Below are positions 13,418 to 25,495 of a stretch of DNA of 64,000 bases, piece by piece. The number at the start of each line of letters is the position of its first letter. Position 1 is the first letter of the stretch. Source of the stretch: Urechis unicinctus. Lineage: Eukaryota; Annelida; Polychaeta; Xenopneusta; Urechidae. A program made the position numbers and the translations under genes. Under the pieces are notes generated by a model. The model did no database searches. It saw only the letters and a program-made list of their open reading frames with translations, and was not told the origin of the DNA. The DNA is taken from contig CM067351.1 in NCBI GenBank assembly GCA_034190875.2, positions 9,328,500 through 9,392,499 of the forward strand, given 5' to 3'.

Positions 13418-15022
13418 TCAGTTACGTGACACCGAAGTCCGTCTGAAACCATTTGTCCACGCGGCACGAAGACCGAGGCAGCAATGATCGAGTCGTGGGA
13501 AAACAAACCTTTGACCACAGGCACACTTGTTAATGGAGCATTTATCTCCGAGGAATATTAAAGGTAAAAAAGAAGCTGACAGCGTAATATCGCCTATCGC
13601 TCAAACCAGACGCAAGCCAAATATTTCTTGGAGATGAGGGAGCGTTTCAAAATACAGCCAATGAGCATTTAACGGTAACTCGAGTACTGCGAGGGGCGAA
13701 GTAGAAGACGCCGCCCTCACCAAATTGACCACCAGGTTACTATGTCAACAAGAGGTTTCAATTGGACCTCTTGCCACCTCACACTGAAGAACCTTCTATC
13801 ACATCACTCCCTTTTCGTCATTTCATTGACGTTGTACTGACGTAATCGTGGTTTCCATCATCTCACGTCTGCTCCACCATGGGATTGGAGGCTGTTGACT
13901 TGCTGTGGTTGGAGCAAGCCGACTTGACGGATGAGTCACAGCAGACAATGATATACAAGTACAGACAGATACCAGGTAGCCGACGTTTTGACAATGGAGT
14001 GAACAATAAAAGTCTGAAAATGTATCGCCGATGAACATGCGAAATGTGCTAGGGGCGCTTTAAGTTTGACACGCCCCCTAGACACAAAGCGCACCTTGTT
14101 TATCAAAGGCGAGGTATATATCAAGCGACGGATGTCTGCATATACGCTGGCTAACACGTTCATGTGACAAGATCTCTCAGACCGTGATTGACTGTATCAT
14201 CTGGTGTTTATCATAACACCTAATTTCACCTGTCTAGCACGCACCTCACCTGATACCATCTCCCAATATGCACGTCTCTTAACATGTACTATTATACAGT
14301 GTTGCGCTGCTGTCGTCTGATCATAAAGGTATTCGCCAAAGCTGAAGTCGCAAGTCTTACCTGTAATCAGTCCAAAGCGCCTCTTTCGGAAGTTAATAAC
14401 CGAAGCCACGCCTAATTAAGAAAGGTTATGCAGGACATATCCTCATATACCAGAATGATCCATCTACTGAATGAATATCTTGGCAAATGATCCACCTGCT
14501 CAGTAACATACCTGCCGCATCAGCCCACCTGTGCGACGAACCACCTGTGGAATGATTGCTAAATGCTTTGCGCGATTTCTTGAAATGATGAGCGAACACA
14601 ACTTATATTGATTCATCGCTTGGGGTGCGTGTCTAAGATGTTCTTGTCAGATCAACCGTCCGGCAAGCTTGCGCCAAGCACAGAATTAAGCATGTAATTA
14701 ATTTGCTTGTATGTATAGAGTTGATTTGATACCCTTTCCCTGAATAATGAATATATATTTAACAACAGCTCAATCAACTGTTCCACCTAACGTTTACCAT
14801 GATCCTGTGTGTAAACGATGATTTTCTGATCTTATCCACCATCACAACACTAGCCAAGATCCCTATTATACAGAACCCATGTTCAACCCTACGCACCCTT
14901 CGCCCTTGCAAGCCCCACGCACGTTCTCTCCTAAGCGCATTTACATGTTAACTGGATAACGGTCACTCGACTACGCAGCAGTTTTCACTTTTGATGCACG
15001 CACCATGTAGAGGCAATTTTGG
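13418..15022. other. Non-coding stretch, no gene recognised
   Basis: Short open frames only (75 codons or fewer), overlapping on the minus strand between 13823 and 14409, without family motifs. No RNA gene or repeat recognised. Confidence 0.45.
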
Positions 15023-15128
15023 GGGAAACCCTTAGCCCTGCGCGGACGTACCATTTCATTATAACGTCCGCTTAGACGTTCTGTAGGGCTAGGGAAACCC
15101 TTAGCACTGGTCCTATATATAATACTTG

Positions 15129-15165
<37 letters not shown>

Positions 15166-15240
15166 TATCGGCTCGGCGCTCGGAAACGGCTCGGTTCTCG
15201 GAAGCGGCTCGGTGGCCGGAAGCAGCTTGGCGCTTGGGAG
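15023..15240. repeat. Stem-loop between direct repeats, AT tract and 18-bp tandem repeat
   Basis: Three structures lie side by side. First, a direct repeat GGGAAACCCTTAGC (15023-15036 and 15092-15105) brackets an inverted repeat GCGGACGT/ACGTCCGC (15042-15049 and 15064-15071, 14-nt loop). Second, a TA dinucleotide tract covers 15130-15162. Third, four 18-bp units beginning CGGCTCGG or a variant run exactly from 15169 to 15240, the last being degenerate. The short minus-strand frame over this stretch (15113-15352) is repeat-derived. Confidence 0.85.
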
Positions 15241-16094
15241 CGTCGGTGGTGTAAATCCTACCGCTCTCCACCGAGCGACAATATTGACTCAGAAAGAGTT
15301 CATATGCGCTTAATACCCTCCTCGAACCAATCTCAATTGGTCTCGGCTTCACAACTTTTTCTCTTTAACACGTGAGTAGCATTTGAAAGCGTTGTTGAAC
15401 TAATATTCATGGTCGACCCCCTGTTGACCTGACGATATAAGGAACTGGCCAAATGAAAGGCGACAGATATCGAACAGCTTCATTCCATAAAATAGAATAA
15501 AAATAGACATAATAAAATAAATCTTATACGTTAAGGATTTTTCGAAACTCTACTCAAACAGCCTTTGCAAAGAGGTTGCTTAAAATTCACAGAGATACCT
15601 GTTGGTGAGCGCTATATAATTGGGGTGTTTCAGTTCATGTCAAGTGTGCATTCCACAGCACAGTCTGGGTGCTCGATTCAACGCTGGCAGCATTATATCT
15701 AATGCATTTGGTTGTGACAGCTGAAAAGCTTATCAGGCGATGATAGATAGGTCTGTAGTATTGCCAGGGGGACATTAACTCTGTTAGGATATTTTCATAA
15801 CGAGGTTCTCTATGCTGCATGAAACAGACCTCTTATTGTCAATAATGATTCGTTCACTTGAGCAAAGAATCAAAGTAGTGCGCCAACGGAGAGAAATATT
15901 CAATTGTCGACGAATGTACTAACGCTCGGTTCCCGTTGCCAAACATCCAAGTGCCGACCAGATTCCGAGCGCCAAGTAGTTATGCTCGGCGCTGCATGGA
16001 AACTGGTCCTGTGGACTAAAGCGTGAGGCCTCCAGACCATATTCACTGAGATTAGTATCTCGTCGGAAGTTGATAATACAATGAAAAAGAATTT
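15241..16094. other. Non-coding stretch 3' of the tRNA
   Basis: No coding signal. A TTTTT tract on the minus strand (plus positions 16084-16088) lies 7 bases after the tRNA discriminator base and would serve as its RNA polymerase III terminator. Confidence 0.5.
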
Positions 16095-16176
16095 CGCAGT
16101 CGGCAGGATTCGAACCTGCGCGGGCAGAGCCCAATAGATTTCTAGTCTATCGCCTTAACCACTCGGCCACGACTGC
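16095..16176 (-). tRNA. trnS-AGA: tRNA-Ser (anticodon AGA)
   Basis: An 82-nt cytosolic serine tRNA read on the minus strand. It decodes UCU (and UCC after A-to-I editing at position 34) and is charged by seryl-tRNA synthetase. A 7-bp acceptor stem GCAGTCG/CGACTGC pairs perfectly and has discriminator G, as usual for tRNA-Ser. The A box is TGGCCGAGTGG and the B box GGTTCGAATCC. The anticodon stem ATAGA/TCTAT is fully paired around loop CTAGAAA, and the long class II variable arm GGGC-TCT-GCCC is paired. No intron. A T5 Pol III terminator follows within 10 bases on the transcribed strand. All stems are intact, so the gene looks functional. CCA is not encoded, as expected in animals. Confidence 0.95.
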
Positions 16177-19100
16177 AGTTATTTGGAAAATGTTGTATAT
16201 AATGTATAATCCAAGAATACAATTACCAACCCAACATGCGTCAAACACACTTGCTGGTATTACTTGCAAAGCTTCATGAAACATCATTGACGCTTATAAC
16301 CTCTTGTGCATTGTCCAGATCCAATGTGCTGGTCGCTGATGAGAGACAGTTCTTAGAAAAGTTTCGAAATGTTTTGGTCATTCAAAAGACTATTCTATGA
16401 TGCGTCTCTCACAATAATTCTAATTTGTGTAACTTGGCAACACAATGAAACAATGTCAAAACCTGAAAACAAGCCTGGTGCTTGTTTTTTTTATGATACG
16501 ACCCCGCATTGAATAACATTTAGGGCTTTTTCCAGTCGTTGTGAAGTCGCATTTTTTCATATAGCTCTCTCACTGTCGAGCAGAGGTTGCAGTAATTTCA
16601 GCTCTGCTGACAACTAAATCATTCGGAGAATTTGTCAGAACATCTGGAGATTACGTACGGTTTTCATGTAATAAAATGCAGTATGCATCTGTCAGACATA
16701 TCGAAAGAAGTTAAACACTAATATAAGTACCAAATGCTATGACATACACCCGTAATCTAATATGAAAATTTTAACCAAAAAGTGACTTACATCTTATATT
16801 TAATCTCAGTCCTTCCTATTTTTCTCTGATGTCCTTCTTGTCCGGTCACGTGGTATTTTACGTCAGTGGAGATCATACCCCAGCTCCCCTTATCATGTGT
16901 ACGTCACTTCTTCGTCAGAGAGTCATCATCATTTCGTCATGATTCGACAAATACATTTTCATTCGCTTCACTTCAGCAAGTGATTGGTTGGATACTCTCG
17001 TCATCGATGTTTGTCAGGTTGAGATAATGATAAGTGAGAGGTTGCCGCTCGGGAAATTAGGTCGAGGACAAACTATTTGTTCATGAAGAGATGAAAGCGA
17101 TGGCCCATACGCAGCAGCTAGCGTGCTTGGGAAGCTCCCTGTCATATCAGGGCACAGTTTTCCAAGGTCACAGCAGGTCAATAATATTATTTTAAGTGGG
17201 AAAACCAATTAGTACGACGAAGAGCAGACATGTCCAATGCTTGTCATATCGCAGGCGCTAGCGTTCCGTCATGGTGGTCGTCATGAAGCGATCACAAGAT
17301 CGGATTCCGCCGCTGATCTTTTGTATTGGATCAGGGATCAACGCTAACATATGTTTTTATGATCAGAACATCGTGTAAGTTTCTGTTAGTTTACTAAGAT
17401 CCGTGAGAGAATGATACAATTTCGATGGCTTGTAGGCGCTGCTTTTCGAAGAAATGTTATTGTTAGTCCAGGGACCGACCGCGACTTCAGCGGTATGTAT
17501 AATATGTACAGGTTTAGCGCGTGGTGTTCTTAGTCGCTCTCGCCATTTCTATGGCGGTCATCTGACAACGGCTCTAATAGTTGATGCTGTCGTCTAGGTG
17601 GCTTCGTTGAATCGCTTCCTACCAACTCAAGATGTGTGCATTCAAACCAGGGACGCATGCATGCACTGGTGGAATCCCTACGAGCGGCCCACGTGGCCTC
17701 ACGGGATCAATTAAGACATTCCCCTCATTACGCGAGCTCATCTCCGTGAAATATTATCCATAAGGGTGTTTTCGTTGGCGAATCACCATTGGGAGCAGCG
17801 TCCTTAGCATGAATCGCCGTGGAAATATGACAACATGATTGGCGGTATAAAACCTCGCGGCAGTAATTGGCTGCTTGGCACAGCCAGAAGTTCACATTTT
17901 TCACAACCTTTTCCACGCTTATTGACACGCCACGTCATACCAAGCTTTTCTCGCGTGACAGTTTCTAGGGAGGCAAATGTCAAGCCACAAGCTGAACCCG
18001 GGCGCGAGAGGCTGCACACGACGGGGAACAGGGACCAATTACACGCCACCTCATTTGTGTTGGAACCTTCATCTTGTCAAAATCAGTTACAGGTTATCTT
18101 GACAGCTGTGCGATTGTTAGACATTGAAATGGAAGTCGATGTTGACAGACGAGGTTAAAATCCCACGCACACGCCGCCAACATCGACTTGGGTTTGCCAT
18201 TCATCCATGACACTGATAAGAATACTGGTATATGATCTGATGATAGCTTATGATAAACATTGACCTTAACCGCCAATCTCCTGCGAGGCATGTAAGCAAA
18301 CACGAGTTGCGGCGTTTAGTATATCGCGGTATTTGGTGCGCTGACGCACTGAACAATATTTTTATGGGGTTTCGTCTGTTGGATCAAAGACACGGAACTT
18401 GTTTCAAAAATCGTAATTCAAGATTTGCGATATTTGATATCTTAAAAAGTAACCAGTCATCTCAACTTTGACAGAAGTCTTGCTCTGGTGAGGGGAGTGC
18501 TGCCGCCAAGCGAACCATGCGGTAACTGGTAACACTATACCAGACTTGATTGACAAGAATCGCTGAAGAGATATATCATATATCTCGTACTCCACTGAGA
18601 CGATGACAAATTGCGTATGTTAAATGAATCACTCGGCTTATGTCAGGCCCTCTCAGCGCGCTCTCAACCAATAAAACCCATCAAACAGTCCAGTTTATAA
18701 GCCCCCGTGGTAATTGTAAGCTCTATTCACCCCTGATAGGTCTCTGTACACATTGGAATAAACGACAGCAGAAATCCCACCCACTCCAGATATTTGCCAC
18801 AAATCTTTCCCTAATGCAATGACACCAGTTCAACCACATCCAAGATCCAGACAAACACACTGAGCATACAGAGATGAGAGCTGGCTAATACTGATTGGAT
18901 GGGATTGGATGGGGTCGGGGTGCTGCCAGTCGTGCTGCTGGACATAGCGAGCCTTTAAACGCCGTTAAGGGTATAATTTGAACCCCATATGGTAAGCCCC
19001 TTTGTTTCGCCTCCCCGTCGTTACATATATGGCTTGCTTTCAACGAGCATCCCTCCTTTCTTCTCACCGACTATTGTTCGCCTTTCTCTTAACCATACGT

Positions 19101-19555
19101 CATAGTTGTTCGGTTGCTAGGGGATATTGCCTTCTTCCTCCACATCATTAAGCATACAGGTGCAAAGACGCGAGAAACTCGGCGAAAGAAAAAAACTTGA
19201 GCTTGGCTAATTATCACCTTATGCTCGTAACGTATGCTTTGTATTCCAGGTATATAGGTTTATTCTGGGACAATTAGCAGAAGATTATATGCTTGGACGG
19301 AACAATTACCGATCGACTGTTCCATGGTCGCCCGTCATGGTGCAATTAATACCATAAAAACCATTGTATAAGGGACAATCGTTTGTGATGCTAATAAGCA
19401 ACTTGTTTTGCATAGTGTCAGGCACGCACGTGTGCATATACGTCATCATATGGGCGTACACTGTACGACTCAAACAACCATGCAAGTATGTACATACACA
19501 CAAACAAAATATATGTTCTATCACACATATACAAACACGCGCACACATGTACCCT
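16177..19555. other. Non-coding stretch, no gene recognised
   Basis: About 3.4 kb of unique-looking sequence upstream of the tRNA on its strand. The open frames (107 codons or fewer, for example 17835-18158 plus) lack any domain, and several overlap on opposite strands. No RNA gene or tandem array seen. Confidence 0.45.
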
Positions 19556-19603
19556 CTCTTTCTCTCTCTCTCTCTCTTTCTCTCACTCTCTCTCCCCCTC
19601 TCT

Positions 19604-19648
<45 letters not shown>

Positions 19649-19704
19649 CTCTCTCTCACTTTCTCTCTCTATATATATCTATCCCTCTCTCCATCTCTCC
19701 CCCC

Positions 19705-19735
<31 letters not shown>
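19556..19735. repeat. Compound (TC)n microsatellite ending in (CA)n
   Basis: A polypyrimidine tract of TC/CTCTTT units with a short TATATATC interruption near 19670, closing with about 8 CA units at 19719-19735. Serine/leucine-rich frames on the plus strand and arginine/glutamate-rich frames on the minus strand are by-products. A polypurine-polypyrimidine run this long can form triplex (H) DNA. Confidence 0.95.
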
Positions 19736-19736
<1 letters not shown>

Positions 19737-19739
19737 ACT

Positions 19740-20584
19740 CACGTCCCCATGTTGTCGGAGAGAGGCAATAAGCCACATCTTTCTGGACCGGTCCGATAGA
19801 GATCAGCCGTGGGAAAGTGACTCAACCATTTCACAGTCAAGTTAAAAATCTGCATAAAGCCAATGAAAGTGGTGAGGTTTATACGGGCACAAGCGAGCTT
19901 CACCCACCACCGACTGCTGGTGACATAGGAAATAAATGCATAGCCTGCTGTTTCATGGACTCTCGTGAACACGCACTTTCATGGTCCTATCTCACTTTAG
20001 TCTAATAAGATTGTCTACGACACGGACTTGATTGAGTTGTTACGATTACGGACACCTCGTCGGCTTTCCACAAATGCTTCGTTTGTTAGAACGGTTACCA
20101 TAGATATTCACACTTCGGGATCGGAAGCAGCCAGCATTTGCATCCTTTGAACCACCATTTTGCTGGTGACACGCTAGGTGCTGCGAACCTCGGGGTATCC
20201 GGCGTGAGAACGAGGCGGTGGGATAGGGGCGGATATGACAAGGATGGGGCTGAATCGAGTGACTACGGATGAGGCAGCGTGTGTGATTGAGGACACAGAT
20301 GAGGACCGGGATTAAGGTCGGTGGGCTGGTGATGGTGGGGGCGGGGGTGGGGGTCAGTAATATAAATAATGAGGGTGGCAATCATGGATTGAGGAAGCGA
20401 AGGTGGGTACGGTGGGCGTGTGTGGGGTGCGTGGGGGGATTTCACCGTGGAGTGTGGTAGGCAAAGAAAAGGGATATGAGTTTTGTTGGGAGGATGGAGC
20501 CTGGAGGTATGTCTGTGGGTTAGGTTGGGGAATAAAGCCGAGTGATGGTTAATGAATAGACCATAAACGTGTTGCTGCAGTAAA
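19740..20584. other. Non-coding stretch with G-rich minisatellite-like part
   Basis: No gene recognised. From about 20210 to 20470 the plus strand is a degenerate G-rich sequence with several G runs. The block at 20336-20353 has three runs of five or more G separated by single bases, preceded by GGG at about 20322, a plausible G-quadruplex. The minus-strand frames here (111 and 60 codons) are proline/histidine-rich by composition only. Confidence 0.4.
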
Positions 20585-20895
20585 CCTTACCTACATCAGC
20601 ATAATCCACCACATCCTTATTCCCACCTACGTCAACATAAACCCTAATATCCGTAACCCCACCTACGTCAACGTTAACACCGCCATCCGTAACCCCACCT
20701 ACGTCAACGTTAACACCGCCATCCATAACCCCACCTACGTCAACGTTAACACCGCCATCCGTAACCCCACCTACGTCAACGTGATCCCCACCATTCATTA
20801 CCCCACCTACGTCAACGTGATCCTCACCATCCTTGTCCCCACCATCGTCAACGGGATCCTTAAAAGTCACCATAATTCCTACCATTCTTAACCCT
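20585..20895. repeat. 36-bp minisatellite, about 8-9 units
   Basis: Units of the form CCCCACCTACGTCAACG followed by TTAACACCGCCATCCGTAA or a shortened or diverged version. The central copies are near-identical and the edge copies degenerate. The period is 12 codons, so a minus-strand frame (20520-20885) stays open as a glycine/aspartate/valine-rich 12-residue repeat. No signal peptide, domain or separate start context supports a real protein, so I treat it as a satellite by-product. Confidence 0.9.
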
Positions 20896-20930
20896 ACCTC
20901 CCCTACGATACAACATGCGATAGCGCCTCG

Positions 20931-21036
<106 letters not shown>

Positions 21037-21039
21037 GTT

Positions 21040-24000
21040 AATGACCACAAATCATCTAATATGCCACCGGACGTGGTCACGTGACTGGTGACGTGCTGTC
21101 CCCCATCTTGTCGATCCAACACCTGTATACTTTGGTGTACAGGTGATTGAGTCTCCTCCATCAACGCCTACTCGCCTGCTCGTCACGCTTCATTAACTAT
21201 TGTGTACACCGCCGATCGCATGACACAACACGCCTTCAACACAGCTCCGTCCCAATGCACATACACAGACGTCGTATGTCATCAGCCTTACTCCCTTCCC
21301 TTTGACGCCCCATGCCTCAGGCTGCGTGCTTAGCACCAATATACAGACATGATGTATCCTCAACGAGCCAGGGACGTTAAGAACACACAGCTCCCCACAA
21401 AGCCGGGCGATAAACCGTATATCTTGCTATACATCTAGCGTTATGGTAATGAGCGAGAACATAGTCCATTTCAGGGCGATCAAATGCTAATTCTATGGAC
21501 TGTATACCTGACGCCGCCCCGTGGTGCTATGAATGTAATGAAGCAAGCAAGCTTATTGTCAGGAGCTTGCGGAAACATGACGGGGAATAGTGACATGGCG
21601 TCAATCGCATTTCTCCTCGATTGACGCGTAAAAACACGTTGGTGTAAGGTGTTTTAGATTCTTATAGATCAGGGTCATGTTCGCGACACAATGTTAATCA
21701 ATGTTTATTTGGAGAGAAGCTCTTTTTGATTCACGATTAGATTCGTTTTGATGAGGGTAAGGTTGATTTTGCAGTTGGGATGTAGGTAAACTCCATTACG
21801 CATGCGTAACACGAGGCACCCTGATGTACAGTTAGCTTCATTTCATTCCAGGTGAAACTTTATTTTGTGTACGGGATATTCAAATGCATTGGCAATTTTG
21901 CTTCGTTTTTAACCATGATAAACCCACGCCTTGTCCTGATGATGCATGCAGTGACGTCATGGTGCATTTGAAGAATCGGGGTTTATAATGTATATGTTGG
22001 TCCGCAGTTATACTTCCTGGACCATGCGCCCGCTCTAGCTTACTTGAACTACCATCAACAGAGATCACAGCAGGTCATGTCTCAACTTATATTATAAAAC
22101 ATATCGCCATATAATCCCTCCAGTCAGAACTGGCTTCAACCATAAACATGGCTCTCAGTTGCGGGACATAAAACACCAGGCAGTCAATACGTATGTCGCC
22201 TGGTGCTTGCAAACATGTAATGTCTGTCATTTATATACATAAGTTATGTTTCTGCACTTGATGCTACTGTGAGTATCAATAAATACTTTCACCACGGGGA
22301 ATGGTTCGAGATCAGTTGACTTCCCAGTGTTTGTTTACCCTTCTGGTAAACTTCGGTTAAGTACATAATGTGAGTGTGGACTTGTGCGTTTGTGGCTTGT
22401 GATTACCATTGCGTTGCTGGTTAGTATCAAGTTGTGCGAAGAGAGTCAGATATCAACAACAGTTGTCAACTCTGTCGATACATTCCCTTGTTAGTAAACT
22501 CAGACAGTAACCGCGTTATGATGTCATCGCCACAGATGATTTCACTCAGAAGACAACAATGGGACATTCAGCTGTGATCGAGCTTCTAACAGCGCGTAAT
22601 TGACTGCAATGATGGCGACCCCATTTTAACACAAAGGCAGGCATGTGTAATGGGGCGCTTCTTGTTAAACCGGTCCTATTCAGCCTGACAACATGGGACG
22701 GAGAAAAGAACAGTATGAGGTAAAAAGGGCAGAGTTGAACAATCGGAAGACGGACGTAGCTTGACCACTTGTGCTCTGGCACTTTTGTAAAACAGAGCCA
22801 ATCACGGGGTTGGCCGCACCTGCAACCAATCTCAAGTGCCTACAATCTTCCGAGGCAAGGAAGGTGGTGAGTTGTCTGGCTAAAGTGGGGCGCCGTGCTA
22901 TTCAGAGAGACTGACAAACGCTCAGCATTCACAGAGAAGAACCCTCCCAGTTAATTCCACGCTGATAGAGCGAGCAGCTCTCCCGGCCAGCCTTGAACTT
23001 AAGCCCTAGTTCATTGTTCCTAGAGGATCATGTGACATGCTAGCAAATTGGAAAGGTATCTCACCGCTGGTAAGGATTCCAGCACTGAAAAGGCAGTCTG
23101 GCTTCAGCTGATAAAAGCAAACGCCGACCGCCGTTCAATCGGCCGTCCACAGCTGGCGCCTGGCCGTTCACGTTACCTTACCGTGGTAAGCGTGACTTAC
23201 CCGCGGTTAACGCCTTTCTCTCGTGCGTATGACGCGCTATCGCGGACGGCATATAAAGGTGCTTGTAGTGTGATTTCATGTATGATTTACACGCAACACG
23301 CTTAAGGCTGAAGCGTTAATTAGGACAATACCCGTTTGCGTGCGTGGAGAATATTAAAAAAGCGCTTCCACACCTTCATGCGCAAAAACACTTTTTTCGC
23401 ACCCTCTTTGCTTGGTTTATGTATGTTCACGACACCAGGTACACGCTGTGCCATTTACTGGCAAGTTTTCAAATTGGCTGTTGCTTGATCGGCCAGCAGT
23501 GGTAACCAAACCTAGTCAATAACCCGAGCAGCCGAGTACTAGTGCCTTATCGGAAGCACTTAGAATTTGGTCTTGTGAAAAGTAGCCAATCAGAGAGCGG
23601 TATTTCAGTAATATGCGAAAAATCATAGATCACGTGCCATGCATGGCGTGTGCGCGGGTTGTTAAGCGATGAAAAGCTTGCAGACTCTTGCGTATCCATC
23701 ATCGACTTCATCCACGGACGGCGTTCACAAATGCGTGTGTCAGCATATATGTGTGACTCGCCTGCAGATTCGCGGGACCGAGCGGAATATTTATGGTCTG
23801 GGATACTGTGAACTGACGGGTAGGAAATATATTCAGCGTCGCCTGTTCCCGGTTTTGTGAAGCCCGCCGGGTCAACCGACTAGTCTTGCAACACCGGTTC
23901 CTTATAAATCATAGTCAATCATTGCTGGGAGATTAAATTGGTCAGGGCAGAGGGCAACTGAGTATGGGAACGAATGGGGACGGAATCGGCCCCCGACGCT

Positions 24001-25261
24001 CCCGATGGATGACGGAAGAATCGGGCTCAAGTTTTCTTTATGTTCCACGTGTTTATGTATCCGGTTCCATAATTTATGGTGGACAAAAACAACTCCCCCG
24101 TGACTGGGGGGGGGGGGGGGGGGGGGGGTGGGGATCAACGCGTTCATTGATATATCTCTATTTCACAGTGGCGCGAGTGAAGCTCGGGGCAGCGAGTAAT
24201 AGCTCGGGTTGCGTGTGATTTTCACCGATCACTTCACTCGTCGGCGTCCCCGAATGCTTAGCTGGTTAGCAGACCCAAGTTAGAAGGGACTGATATGTGG
24301 AAGCCGCGGTCCCCCGGAGACTACTCGCCCATGGACGCCATTAGAATAACGTCAGTCTGATCTTTTATCATCCCCGTCTACCAGCGTGTAGGGAGACCAA
24401 CAACCAACCAGTCATCAGCAAAGTGGCTCGCGGCCGCTGAATGTAATCGAGCAGAGGAAAATCCGGTATATATGGTGCGACTGGTCGGGGAGCGTGAGCG
24501 CTAGCCACTTATCCTGATGGCTGTTGGTTCCCCTGTTTATTGGCGATGTGAGCCTGGTACCGGCCAGTGTACCTCCAGCTCGTATAGGGCAGGAATTATA
24601 TGGAATTGTATGTAACCCACATTGCGATGTGCTTGCTGTCCAAATCTACACCCATACACTATCTGTGACGATCGTTTGCCTCACTTGGTGAATTGACCGA
24701 GGTGGCTTTCTCGTACAGCTGTAACCTGGTCCCTGGCCATTACAGGACTTGTTGTGCTCTATCAGAGGCTGCCATATATCAGCGCCACTTGTGTGTACTG
24801 ACAGGAAGATGAACATTGTAGCTAGTTTAACAAGTGCTAAGTCAAGGCGCCACGCCTATGTCAATGATGAGCCCGTGAAATGACTTGTATGCTTGCCATG
24901 TAATTTCACTTAATATGAACTAGGTTTATATAAGGCTTATCAATCGTTTATTGCTCATCAGGTATCGAAAGCGGTTTGTCGTTTCGTACATGGCGTTGAT
25001 TGTGGGTTCGTTAGGCACCATATAACACATTATGTTGTCGTAACCCCCCCCCCCCCCCCACACACACACACCTACCTTTTACTGACCCTAGTGGATCTGT
25101 CTGAGGGTAACAATTGGTTGATATGAGTTGTATCACTGTGTAAATGCTGTTTGATGAGCTTGTTTGCGTTTTATCCGGGATTTGAGGGAGGTTAATCATT
25201 TTGGTTTGAATGAATCTTAACACTTGTTAGTGACGTCTCGGTCTCCACGTGGTTAACCAGG
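21040..25261. other. Non-coding stretch, no gene recognised
   Basis: About 4.2 kb without a convincing coding frame or RNA gene; all open frames are 85 codons or fewer. Notable only are a 23-base G run at 24106-24128 and a C16 run followed by about six CA units at 25044-25071. A perfect TGACGTCA occurs at 21952-21959. Confidence 0.45.
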
Positions 25262-25375
25262 GATATTAAGGAGGTTTATCATTGGTGTTTTAGCGCCGGA
25301 CCTTCGTCCTAGCGGCATGGCTTTATCATCTTGTGGTTGAAAGTGACGTAAAACCCTAATATACCATTACCATTA
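25262..25375 (+). repeat. Possible SINE-type 3' tail
   Basis: The end of this stretch reads GTGACGTAAAACCCTAATAT and then ATACCATTACCATTACC. It resembles GTGCCGTTAAACCCTATACT at about 40352 in a second repeat-like region. Sharing a GTGNCGTNAAACCCTA-type end followed by a short simple repeat is what two copies of one SINE tail family would show. The 5' boundary here is a guess. Confidence 0.3.
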
Positions 25376-25398
25376 CCTGACGTCATGTTGGCAAATTT

Positions 25399-25495
25399 GA
25401 GGTCATACGCGGTTAATATGAGGTCACACGCGTGCTGATATGAGGTAACACGATGGTCAATATGAGGTTACGCGCGGTTGAATATGCGGTTACAC
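25399..25495. repeat. 22-bp degenerate tandem repeat
   Basis: About 4.5 units starting GAGGT(C/T/A)A and ending (A/G)ATAT, each with a CGCG-like core. Spacing is 21 to 22 bases. It directly follows a perfect TGACGTCA at 25378-25385. Confidence 0.75.

Noticed and set aside
19306-19845. Ser/Leu-rich and Arg/Glu-rich frames
   Set aside because: Created by the TC microsatellite.
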